Below are positions 34,036-45,440 of a stretch of DNA of 64,000 nt, one piece after another (within the stretch, counting starts at the first letter, position 1; each line of letters starts with the position of its first letter). The stretch is from positions 7,912,811 through 7,976,810 of the forward strand of contig JAJEKV010000002.1 in NCBI GenBank assembly GCA_021234155.1, in the 5' to 3' direction. The notes beneath the pieces are model-generated. The model had not been told where the DNA came from. It did not search any database and worked only from the letters and a program-made list of their open reading frames with translations. A program made the position numbers and the translations under genes. The stretch comes from Isoetes taiwanensis. Lineage: Eukaryota > Streptophyta > Lycopodiopsida > Isoetales > Isoetaceae.

Positions 34036-34139
34036 AAGGTTACCTGGATAAGCCAAGTCCAAGTACTCGGGCTTTGCTTCAACTCACGAATACACGTCAT
34101 TGTAGGGGGAGGAGGGTATAGCTGATAATCCACGGATAT

Positions 34140-34650
34140 CATATTATATGGTCGTCACCCATATTTATACGAAAATATTCCAACAAAATATCCTAAGAAC
34201 CTTCCAGAAAGTTCTAATAATATTTATTAAAATCTTCATGGGAGTGGGATGACTATACAAATCGCAGTAGGAATGTTTCACACAGAGTAGCTATATGAAT
34301 CTTCCAAAAAGTAGCCATGCCAAAAAGATAGCACGAAGAGAGTTGATACTTGTGATTTCGCATTGCAAGACAAACATCTTAACCAACATGCTATTCTTTT
34401 ACTTGTTGTGCGAATTTATTGTGATATACCTATAAGATTTAAATCCACCTAGAAGATGCTGCAATATCCCCGGGCGTATTAAATTGCCAAAAGGGCTTGC
34501 ACCCCGGTATATAAAGGGGCCTTGACGATAGGATAAACATTCGATTTAGCCAATCTTGAACCTTCTAGCTCTTGCTCTTATATTTCTTGCACAAATCCCT
34601 TTGGGCTTACGCTCTTGTATCGTGTTACCAACACATATCCTTATAGTAGC
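34140..34650 (+). repeat. LTR-like segment, possibly the 3' LTR of chromovirus C
   Basis: It lies immediately downstream of the chromodomain and has a promoter-like TATATAAA at 34508-34515 followed by GGGGCCTT and a pyrimidine-rich stretch, as in the U3/R region of an LTR. I could not find a matching copy left of 15230, so the assignment rests on position and the TATA box only. Confidence 0.35.
34508..34515 (+). promoter_or_regulatory. TATA box-like element
   Basis: TATATAAA followed by GGGGCCTTGACG. A second TATATAAA at 50771-50778 is followed, after four bases, by AAAGGGGCCTT. The shared context suggests two promoters of one repeat class. Confidence 0.4.
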
Positions 34651-34925
34651 GATTACCCTTTAGATGCGAATTTTGCTACAACATACTATGTAGACAAGGA
34701 TGTATAAATACCAAACAAAGTGTTTTTTTTAATTTGTTTGTTGGTCATATGTGGAAGAGGCGACCATTAGGTTCATTCAATGCAACGTGACAATGTGGAC
34801 GAAATGTGCCATTCATAGAGGGGTACATAGAGTTAGTGTAAAAGGTCCTATATGTGGTTCACCTTAGCTAGTTGACAATGTCTTGCCCTAGGGTTAGCGA
34901 AGGCTCTTGATGTTGGATGTAGATG

Positions 34926-35251
34926 AAGTGGTGCATTTAAAGAGTTAAGATGCAATACTTTTTGTAGTTGTATGCAGTAAACATACATGGGAAAACAACC
35001 ATATTGTGCTTGGTGATGATCTATACATGTGCTTATTGAGTTGATCAAAAGGAAGAACATAATGACCAACATGTTTTCAAATCTTTTTATTTTAGTTTTC
35101 TTGCATAGTTGCGCATTTTTAGTCCACTTTGGCAAGAATTTCTTGCACTGGAATTAGTAGAGGCATTTGAAATGGGGACAAAGTGGTGCATTTAAATAGT
35201 TAAGTTGCAATATTCTTTTGTAGATGTACGCAACAAATGTAGAATGGTTAA
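34926..35251 (+). repeat. Two direct copies of a roughly 70-base block, 255 bases apart
   Basis: AAGTGGTGCATTTAAA starts at 34926 and again at 35181, and each copy continues with AGTTAAG, TGCAATA and TTTTGTAG in order. It is probably the trace of a 255-base tandem duplication. No coding content was seen. Confidence 0.65.
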
Positions 35252-38130
35252 CAAACAGTTATTGGTGATGTGCATTTGGTGGCGCTGCACAAAAGTAAGA
35301 ATGTGATGAAAATTATTTGTATAGCTGCAATTATTTATATAGCTGCAAAATGATCAATGTTTCTGTCCAGTGGTGTAGGTCGCTTTGTCTTGTTTTGTCG
35401 ATATAAAAAATATGGATTATATTTTGTAGCCTATGAATTTGGAGTTATGCTAGACCTAGTCGATGATGTATACTTAATGGGATGTTTTCATGTTTTATTA
35501 CGGGCCATTGATGGGGACAATATTCTCTCTCTTATCTGGATCAAAAGGTACATTTTAGCTTCACCCCAGCAGTTACAATGGTATAAATCAGACAACAATG
35601 CGCAATATGCTCAGAATACATACCACGAAGAAGGCAAGGAGCCCTACGGGCCTTGGCGAGCCAGTCGGCCATATCCACTCCAAGCCCGAGGAAGAGTACT
35701 TTTATCCAAACACCCACCAAAATCAAACTACCCATAAATGATTCTTGGGGAATCTGCAACCACCACTGTGGTCGTATTTGAGGCATTCTTTAGGCATTTC
35801 GCAGAACCAAATCAAAGCTCCCAGCTCAATGTTAGGATCTGATTGGGACCAAAAGAAGAGCGCTGGCTGACCCTCGTCTAACAGGATTTGGCTAATCAGG
35901 AACATTAGGCCATTTGCTCAAACTCCATGTCGAGCCCAGCTGCTCTTATCCTACGGAAGATTTATGGCACTCCTAGTCATAGGAAGCTTGCCTCGACATC
36001 ATGTCCACCAGGCAGATCTTCCCTAAAATTCCTTCATTCATTTCCTTTCTGGTACCTTTAGTAAAAACCACAAACAGAACCTCTTGAAATAAAAATACCC
36101 AGCCTTAACCAGCCAACTTGATAGAAGAGCAGCTCAAACACTTGTAAGCGTCACGAATTTGGATACAATTACTATACAAAATCTATAGATTTCCAACCAT
36201 TTGTTTAATACCCTCTGCAATATAGGAGCCAAACATGGAAGTTAATCCTTGAAAGATTTCACATACATTCTCTTAAGTATAGATCATTATGTCTGTGTTT
36301 ATTCTATTCTATTGTGGTCAATTTTCTTTGGTTTTTGGGCAGAAATGCCCTTACACTATATTTAGTCTTGGGGCATAGTCCCAAGTTTCATTAGGCTTTG
36401 GCCACTTTCATTATACTAGATCCATAGCAGCAGGTTCCTCACGGATATAAAAAAACACGTCAATTTAATCTAATCTTTTTATAAATTAATGTTTAGAACT
36501 AGAGCAAAATAAGCATTAGCAAAGTGTCAGAGTTTTCTTTCTATACGAAAGTGGGAACAACCTAGACCATCTTGAAATGGCAATATGTTTGACTTTCTCT
36601 GTATCAATTGTCAAGGTTTAATTTCAAAGCAATGCATACTTTCACAGAAATCGAGATAGATTAGATAGTTTTTTTTGCCTAAACTCGAATGTTTTGCTTT
36701 TCACCATGCCATGGAAGAATTGCAATACAAAGTGATGTTCATCAACAAAAGGCAAAGATGCTACATGCTAGCGTATCTTTGCAAATAAGTGGAAAAAAAA
36801 TTAGATGGCAATTTAACTATGCAAGGACAATGAATGCCATGCCTCGATGAATATCCTGTAATTGTTTAATGAATTTGGATGGGCAAGGAAAAGACATTAG
36901 ATAGATGGATAGTACTTTTTATGTCATACTACATGGCAACATCCCATAAGGACATATGACGCTCCCTTGAATGTCCCAAGCGAGCTTTGAACACAAGACC
37001 TCCTAATTTCTAATTAAGTCAAGACAATTGAGGCCTTTTTTCCACAATAGTCTTATTCTTAAAAGTCACATATTTTATCAAATGATGTTTGGCCACCTAT
37101 TGTCTTAAAAGAAAATCAATCTTCCACTATGAAAATAAGACATGTCTTATTTAGGTTCGGAATAGGTGTGGATACCCTTTTAATGTAAATGGAGTCTTAT
37201 TTTATTTCGGGGAATTTCCACTAGGAGGATCCAAAAAGCATTACGACATTAAGATTTCCAAAATTCAGGGGCCTATACAAGACCAACTACTAAATGCGTA
37301 TTTTGGTTGGAGTGTGCTACACTTTACATGACCCGAGGCCATGAAGTAGTAATATTCTTGAAGGCGTCTTTACCTAAAAAGAGTACTTCTCCACGTTAGT
37401 CAACTTGCATTTCTTTATGCTGCTTTTAACCTGCTTGAAACGCCACAGATCAAATCTACCTTCAGCATCTTTGATCCGCCATAACCACATCAGCATGCGG
37501 GAGCCAGGCCCTATCTTAGCATACAAATTTAGCGAAGGCCATATCGCCTTCTACTTGACTGACACTTGAAGAGGAAGTCAGACACCACAGTCCCTCTATA
37601 TACATCCACTGCATGTAGACTGAGACTGATCGGCCCACGAACTATAGTTTCAAGAGAGAAAGAACCTATAAAAAGAAAAAATTGAAACACATTACAAGAC
37701 CAAAACCCATTATTAAGAATCAGCAAAATCTGTATCTTGGCATCTGAATCACAGCCTTAAAAGCATGTGCAAGAATCATGCGTAATGCACCCGTTCCATT
37801 CTTCCAGTGCACAAGATAATCAAAGACAGGGGTTTGTACCATGGGAGATAAAATAATGGCTAAGGTTAGCCAAATGGCAGCACTGTAGCAATTTGCCAGA
37901 AAATGGCTAAAATGCGATGGAAAAATGCCAAAAAGGAACATTTTAGCCTAAATTTTTGCCTTCCAAGTGAGCTTTTAGGTTGAATAAGCCAAACCTTTAC
38001 ACTCTAGACATATCTGCACAGGACATGATTGGCTATGACCTAAGATGAGAGTGGAAGCACAAAATGGAATTGGGTCCAGCACAGAATCCACATATATGTA
38101 CTGACTTTAAGCAGTGCTCAGAAATAGAGT
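35252..38130. other. No recognised gene
   Basis: AT-rich sequence with short frames. A 126-codon plus-strand frame at 35357-35734 and minus-strand frames at 37532-37726 and 37723-37941 show no domain I recognise. On the minus strand a TTTTTATAG stretch precedes the 37532-37726 frame's GSFSLE part and could be an intron acceptor, but no partner exon was found. Confidence 0.3.
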
Positions 38131-38136
38131 TTGCTC

Positions 38137-38315
38137 TTTTTTTTTTTCCCTTTTTTTTTTTCCATTTTATTCCATATTCCAAGTACAAAAGAACAATGTA
38201 CTTTTTTTAGGACATGTTCAAAGCCAATATATTTGTGTTTGATTTATATGTTTTATTCTTCATATCGAAAATTAAGCAAAAGCAGTGATAATAATTCCAT
38301 CATTTTTTTTTTTTT
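38137..38315 (+). repeat. Poly(T) runs
   Basis: Two T-runs at 38137-38147 and 38151-38162 and another at 38303-38315. They could be reversed poly(A) tails of retroposed sequence on the minus strand, but nothing recognisable is attached. Confidence 0.6.
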
Positions 38316-41300
38316 GAAGGGCCCAATGAAGCTTTATTCGCAAGTAAGAACTGGGAGCAAGCATAAAATGCAAGAGCGAGTTAGCCCGTTAGACAAGCCG
38401 ATCCAGGCACCTTTTTTGCCTATGCAAAGGAATGAATTTAGAGGTAAGAATGCGGATGTGATTTGTACTTTCTTCTCTTGACCAAGAGGAAGAACAGTTA
38501 TAAACCATAGCTGAGATTTTATTTTAAGCCTTTGAAACAATGTCTGCGATTATCTACTTAAAGAGATAAAACAACTCAACCTCTTCGGATTAAATACGTA
38601 AAGCCAGCCACATGCAAGGATAGAAGAAGCTTTCGTTTATTAGTTGGGCCAAGCTACCGGGATAGATAGCGCGAATTTCTTTGGCAGATTGAACGTGCCA
38701 AATTCGGTCAACAGCTAAGACCATGCCTGCGAGCCACTCCCGCACGAGAAAACAAATGCTCAATACTCTCAGCCCTTTGCGGGCATAGGGATGAGCTCAC
38801 AAGTCGATTACATATTTATAGACCAACACGGCTGACTCGAGCCATCTATGGATCATACTTACACCCTAAAAGTACTACTTGGGATGAAGCGGCTTATCCC
38901 ATACCCATATCCAGCACTTTTTCGGCCCTTGGCTGGGGGCACGAGATGCCACCTAATGGAGTGGGCGGGATTTGAATGCACAGCGATTTATACGAGAAGA
39001 CACAAAGCATACCGTTTGCAGATATCATTAAACGGCTGGCCAAAAATCATTTTACACCTCAATCACATGGACCAGAATCATATGGCGGCAATCACGGCAA
39101 TGCCGTTCAGGATTCTATCCCATCATACAACAAGAACTTTCATTTCTAAATGGCAGTAGAAGTCTCCTTATATTTTGTATTTTAGCCGGATTTCATGGGG
39201 AATTCGCTTTGGCGAAGGAATTGCAAACTTCGCCAGTGTCATCATTCTTGACTGCCTTATGATACATCCAGCAATCCAGTTTGGATATTGCCACATCCCG
39301 GTAGCCTTATAACAAGGCTCCTACGGCTTCATTGCTCATTACATCCTTCATAGGTACTGACACTCAACGAAGGACACATCCTATCCTTGGTAAGCACTCT
39401 TGCACTTATATAAGACTTCCTTCTTTAAGCAGCAGTCCTAAAACCCAGGTATTCAGTGTCGTCTAGCCCTTGGAGTCTTTCTCATCTGTCACATTTAGTC
39501 AGGGTAACACATCAAACTGGAGGCACCCTACCCATGAGTATCTGGCTGACTTCCCTTGTACATAAGCGTCCGGAGATTCATTCCCTTGCCATCTGCATCC
39601 TTACAAAACACAATCTTATGCGTCCTATTTGGGCTGGCACGCTGGAATGAGGCTTTTCAGGGAGATCTGCAGTACATCACGCATCCACCACCCCTTTTTT
39701 CTTTGATTTTGGCTACGTTTCTTCTTCTCCTGTACCGAGGTATACTGCGGCCAGTCAGCTCCGACAATGGCTGGGGCTTACGGCCTTATGCGAGGTAGGT
39801 AATGAAGCTGATCATATTCCACCTTTGTGTAGTACGTGGTATGATTTGCTCCGCGTATATAAGAATTTTGCCAAAAATGCGGGCGTAGATGATGCTCGAG
39901 GAGATAAGAAACACGGTAGCGATTCAATAGAAAGATCAACTCAAAGCGCGCACAGCGTGAAATGAATTAAATACCAATCTGATTCCACTTGGTGCTTTAA
40001 GTCCGGTTTGAATTCCTTGACGTGCTTCAGAATCAGTTGAGTCATGCAGTGATTTCAAATGAATTGAATCGCTGAGTATTCTGCACTAAATCAAATCAAT
40101 TCACGGCATTTCGCGTAAACGGTTGGTTTGATTTGAAGCACCGACGGTGGTTTCATTAACAATCAACTTTGGCGAATGAATTTCATTTGGTGAAGATGAC
40201 GCTTTCAGTAAGATAGCGAAATTGCTAACATTCTAATGCGGAGTTGATTTGCGGCGCTTGAGTAATGGCGTTTCAGGGGCCAGAAGTTGCTGGCCTCCAA
40301 TCTCATTAAATCTGCGGGTGATGTGGCATCAAGAATCTGACACCCCTCTATCGCATAGTGATAGTCTGACGCGCGTTTTTGGCTTTATTTGTTACGCTTT
40401 TGTGAGGCCTTGCCTCAACAAAATGCTGCGAAGTCGATGTGACGAATTTAATCGTATCCTTTAACATTCACGTCCGCCGAAGTTAAATCCACTCCAGGCA
40501 TTAGGATCGCCTTCAGGTAACACATCGGCGGCGGCACGGATTACTAATCAGCCTGCCAGACAATCTCCGCGTAAAGAAGCGGCAACCCAGATATATCTTA
40601 CCGCTATATAAATGGAAGCGGTAGGCGGATGAGGACTTCACTGGATCATAAAGTTTCCTTGGGGCTGATGGATATGTTGAGAATATTTATTCCGAGCATT
40701 ATGTGGCCTCTGCGTGCGCCATCATCTGTTCATTCAAAAATAGAAGCCTCCATGCGCGAGCAGCTGCAGGACAAGACATCAACCCTAGATCTGGGACCTG
40801 AAACTTTCAAGTCAGCTAATTCCCTGGCACTTTTGGTGACTTCTTTAGTCCAGTTTTGAAATGAACAGCCTCCTTACGGTACATAACCCATTGGCTGACC
40901 AGATATTGGTAATGGCCTTACATTGGTTGGCCAACCATGACATGTCTGCGTTCCTCTGTCTTTGCGGGCGCATCCTTGTATCGTTAATCTCGGTGGTAAG
41001 TACGGCGGGTCATTTCTTTTACTTATGTATGTCTCCAGAGCAATTTGCGATTGGTATCATCCTCTTCCCTCACAAGATTAGGATCTTTATTTTGTGCATC
41101 ACTTATACCTTCCTTTTTCATAGAAGAGTTAAGTGAAGGCACCTGCAGAACATGCCCACAGCAAGGCACTGCGGCACCCTCGTCCATTTCCTCTTGAGTG
41201 GTGGAGTGGTTACATATAAGAATGTTGTATCTAAGGTGAGATCTGCTTAGCAAGTCTTGCCTCTGGGTCGTCTACGCCTTTCTTGGCGAGTTGGGAACAC

Positions 41301-44140
41301 GTTATGAGTTTTAACCATTTCCTCTTGAGTCTTTGCAAAAAGGAATGGTATTTTAAATTACTTTTGAACGAGAGATCCTTGGCATTACCATTTAAACCTA
41401 AATTAGTGATACAAATCCAAAGCGTATTGGTAGCTTTCCTATTATTGACATACTTTAATAAATGAATTTGAGAGCTAGGTTGTTGCATCCATTTCCTTCC
41501 TTACTGTTAACCTCATTGGAACATTGCTCAGGCATCTACTAACCTTTGCTATATTCTGTAAAGCAGGCAAGGTATGTCACCACAAAGCGGACAGTAAGAC
41601 GTGGCAGTAGTAATGCCAAAATTCGCGCAAAGCATAATAAGCTCGGCTGTTTGAAACGCATATTAGAGTGAAACGAAATATCAAATTCATACAGAAGCAT
41701 AATACTCTCCCTGCGGTGTATGATGCAGCAGGTCAATACAACAGGTAGGAGTTACGTATTACGTATTCTGATCAACGTCCTGCAGAGCTTGGAAGTGCGG
41801 GTTTGGATTCTCGCTACGCTTCCCCGCCGGCCGTCACTTTCGGCCTGGGGTCGTTTTAGAAGACATCTCAGAACAGGTGGAAGGTGGCACCGGATCTGGC
41901 CTTCGAGCTGCTGAAGAAATAAGCACCACCCATGCGAAATGGCGTTTCTACCACGAGAAATTTGAATTCAAGAAGGCACGAAATGATTTTGAAATATTCT
42001 TGACACATAAAAATAATAATAATGAGATTCATACAAAAACCGTCCGTAGGCTTCTTTCATTGAGTTTATAAAACCAATCTACCTTGACTTCTTTCATTGA
42101 TTAGTTACATTTATCCATGAAATGTAATTAACCTGGCTTTCATACCTTTCAGATTTTTTCCGTAGACTTTTCGCCTGGCTTTGGGCTACAAAACTCAGAT
42201 GAAGCTTCTCCAAGAATGGCTCTGAGTGGTAAAGCATCTAAACCTATAAACGTACAATAATTTCCGATTAAAGGTGTATGCGGGTAGGCAATTTATGCTG
42301 GAGTCGCCGAAGATGAATGTTTCCGTAATAACTACAAATCGAGAAAAGGAAAGTAAAGTTGTGCAAGATCGACTCCATCGATCGGAAATTTGCAAAGCTA
42401 TCATGGAATTCCAGCTCGGGGGATAAGTATATGGGATTCTGATGATTAAGCTAGCTGCGCTATGGATACGAGCACCTTGGGACACCACGGTGAATCACAG
42501 TTGAGAGAACAAGCTGGAACATTTATTTGCACATAGCCAAGAAACGCTTAAAAGGTATGTAACATGTATTACATTGTAGAAATATAGAAGTAGACAAAAT
42601 TTGTGCATATTCATTGGAAAAGGGTTCTGATTGTACCATAAATGGATAGTGGATAAACCGGACAAGATCCGGACTCTTTGGCTTTCAGCCAGATGCGGTG
42701 TTTGGGCTGCTCGATCTCCATTTCCATTCCGGGCATAGTGGTGGTCAGGTAAAACCAACCAAAACACGGGCCTCTAGCTCATCACTTCTGCTCCTCACCA
42801 CCTGAGTCCACCTTACTGCTCCTCCTCCTGCTCCATTGGTTGAGCCATCTCCATTGCATCGTATCACTTTGTGATAGTAGTTGATATTTAGGGCATCAGG
42901 CGCTGAGAGACTAACCACTAAGCCTTGACTCCTCATTTTGCAGATCGAGGTACGGCCGGATCACAGATTCCTCGATCAATGCATATCTTTTGCATTTCGG
43001 TAGTTAGATAAGGCAAGCTGGTCAGGTTGCGGGGACTCGAGCCCAGATCTATCATTACCTGGCGCTCTACTTTGCCATCATCATTCGCCAATCCAAGTAC
43101 TCCGAGTTTACCAAAGACTGATGCTCCGGTCGGATTTGGTGCTGGTACTGCCCAGTTCAACGGACTGGAGATTGGAAGCTGGCTTTGGGCTAAGGCATTT
43201 TGTGATTGCTGGCCCAAATGTAATTCCAATGCATCTTCCGTCACCAATGGGTGATTTCGTACAGCAATCTATCAAGCTGTGGCGGAGTATGGGTATTCCG
43301 CACGAAAGTATTATATTTATTATTTATAAACTTAGAAGCTAAAGAGACAACGTAAGTATTTAGCGGGTAAAACTAGGGGGATAAAATTGTTTACCGCATC
43401 GAGCGATATAAAAGGCTGCTCATATGGAAAACTATACATTTCAGGTAAATTGAGGAAAAAACTATAAGATAAGATAGTAGGCTGATAAAGGCGAGCAATT
43501 ATACATTTGTATACATCTATTACTTATCTATACATCTGATTTTTCTCCCTCTATAACGATCTGCAGCAATCATATCGACAAAACTAAGGTTAGCATGACA
43601 CGCTTGGCTGATATTTCAAATATTATCTTCGAGTTTTCTAATGCTTCTACTTACACTTATTCATAAAAAGAAATTTGCATACAATACTTACTTGAATTAA
43701 GGTCAGGAAAAGAAAGGAACTCAGAAATTTACTTTCGAAATAAAAGAAGCGAGGATAGAAGTTTATGAAACTAATGCAGTTTTCATAAACATCATCTGCT
43801 TCCTGCACTTTCGAACAAATCACAAAAGCTTATCTTCTTAGATTGACCTGCCATTGGAATCGCGACTTAAAACTAAATGAAAACTAACCTTGAGTTAGGT
43901 TGCTTTTGGATTTAATTAGAGGCTTTGGATTAAGGACCTTAGTCCTGCATACAGTTTTAATTCAGGTATCCTCTTACTCTGAGGATGCTACAGACAAAAG
44001 CGGAGTCTTTTAGTAAGTTAGGAGGTGCGAAACCAGAGCATCTAACATTCTTTGAAAATAAATCAGTATATCAAGATTTTTTGGGAGGCGGATCAAACCA
44101 CGGCGAGGAAAACGCCAAACCGTCATTATGAAGGAAGGAA
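38316..44140. other. No recognised gene
   Basis: Mixed composition with many short frames. The longest are 38848-39156 plus (103 codons) and 42936-43247 minus (104 codons). Neither gives a family. The section at 38600-41000 is more GC-rich and CpG-rich than its surroundings and may be another decayed retroelement. An imperfect inverted repeat around GGTGCTT lies at about 39987-40155. I found no LTR pair. Confidence 0.25.
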
Positions 44141-44149
44141 GGAAATGTA

Positions 44150-44330
44150 GGGCACAGGAGAGCGTAGAATGGATTTTATATAGGCATAATTAGAGTAGGT
44201 TAAGCGTGAATAATTGATTGCTTGAATTGCCACGTCACGGCATCTGATCTTCATGAGACGCGTATATATAGTATATATGGAGAATGTGCATTTTATGCAA
44301 TAAATTCTCATATTTTATTCCATTTGTGCA
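44150..44330 (-). promoter_or_regulatory. TATA-containing block, copy 1
   Basis: It shares with 45280-45440 an exact 19-mer (TAAGCGTGAATAATTGATT at 44201-44219) and a 12-mer AATAAATTCTCA (44299-44310) at nearly the same spacing. On the minus strand GCCTATATAAAATCC is a good TATA box. It may be a promoter or the LTR of a very short element. Confidence 0.45.
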
Positions 44331-45279
44331 TTGAAAAAATGGAATTTAGAAATTTTATATAGAGCTAAATTAAAATGATTTTAAAGGCAAAGGAATTATG
44401 AGGCTAAAATGGCTTGCTTAGGGTTAGGGACTTATTTTTGGGTAAATTAGGAAAATTTCCCTATAGTTCTTTATGATAGATAGGAGATTTCTCATGGATT
44501 TGATTTATAGTGCTCGGGAGACTTTAATTTAGGACAAATCTGAGAGACAAATTTTAGAAGCAATGATTGAGCAGGAACAAAATAATTGGAAGAAAGCAGT
44601 TAGTTGTTGATAATTTTATGTCTTGAAAAGCATTAAAGAACATTGCTTGAAAGAAAATTTTATGAAAGTACATTTGATTTCATTCATAAAAGTTATATAT
44701 TACAGCTGCTTGAAGGCTTGTAGCGTGCCGAAGGCTTTTCCCACCGCAAAATTACGGGGAAAAAAATGCGGTAGCGTCAAGCTTGTAGAAAACCAAAAAG
44801 GGGCCGCCCGGGATACGCATCATTGATCTTCCGCATCTGCAGCAAAGAAGAAAGTGTTAGAAAGAGCGAGGTAGAAAAAGCGGACATACCAGGCTGGTTT
44901 ACATCTCGGCCATTCTAAAATTTGACCGAATTATGCGGCCTTCTTAGAATCTTCTTCCTGCGTAGCCTCCTCCTCCTCCTCCTCCTCCTCTCCTCACCTC
45001 CTCCTCCTCTCCTCAGAGCTCTTGGAGATTTCATTCTACTGTTTCAGAGTCAAACCAGCCTGAAGCCCGGAAGCGTTAAAATATGTTCTTGAGAGGACAT
45101 CTCCTCCTCTTCCTCGGCTTCTCCTCTTCCCTCCTCTTCATCCTAAGATTAGAGGAGAATTGGCAAAAAATCCTAGAGATAATGATTCTTCAATAGCGTC
45201 TCTTTGAAGAGACTGGGTTATTCATGAAGGTGGCGAAGTGGGCAGCTTCATGGCTGAGGAAAAAATTGAATGAGAATGG
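44331..45279. other. Sequence between the two TATA-containing blocks
   Basis: A 67-codon plus-strand frame at 44623-44823 shows no domain. On the minus strand a TATA box at about 45301-45308 is followed by short Lys/Arg/Glu-rich frames (one MKRREEEKPRKRRRC near 45143). The CTC repeat at 44966-45014 falls here. No gene is recognised. Confidence 0.35.
44966..45014 (+). repeat. (CTC/CCT)n microsatellite
   Basis: About 49 bases of CTC repeats with two interruptions. CT-rich sequence continues further at about 45095-45145. Confidence 0.9.
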
Positions 45280-45440
45280 AAGTCTTGAGGCGTCGAGCGG
45301 TTATATAAGGTTAATTAGAAATTAAGCGTGAATAATTGATTTCCTCAAATAACATGCGGTATTACGAAATTCCCGCCAGCTATATATCATCTAGGAGTAT
45401 ATTATTATGGATAATAAATTCTCACGTCTATATTATATAT
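45280..45440 (-). promoter_or_regulatory. TATA-containing block, copy 2
   Basis: The 19-mer recurs at 45323-45341 and AATAAATTCTCA at 45413-45424, offsets of 1122 and 1114 bases from copy 1. The minus strand carries CCTTATATAA. The direct orientation of the two copies fits either LTRs of a 1.3-kb TRIM-like element or a tandem duplication. Confidence 0.45.

Larger units (their letters stand above)
32577..34100 (+). mobile_element. Chromovirus C, right part: integrase and chromodomain
   Basis: Continuation of the element at 15230-17566 after the nested insertion. It begins with the integrase zinc-binding region, continues with the catalytic core and ends with a chromodomain near 34030. The domain order joins that of the left part without gap or overlap. 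Confidence 0.85.

Noticed and set aside
39960-40160. Imperfect inverted repeat (GGTGCTT ... AAGCACC context), possibly a MITE
   Set aside because: Arms match only in short words and no target-site duplication is visible.
44623-44823. 67-codon plus-strand frame with Lys/Ser-rich composition
   Set aside because: No homology, no start context and no counterpart; treated as chance.
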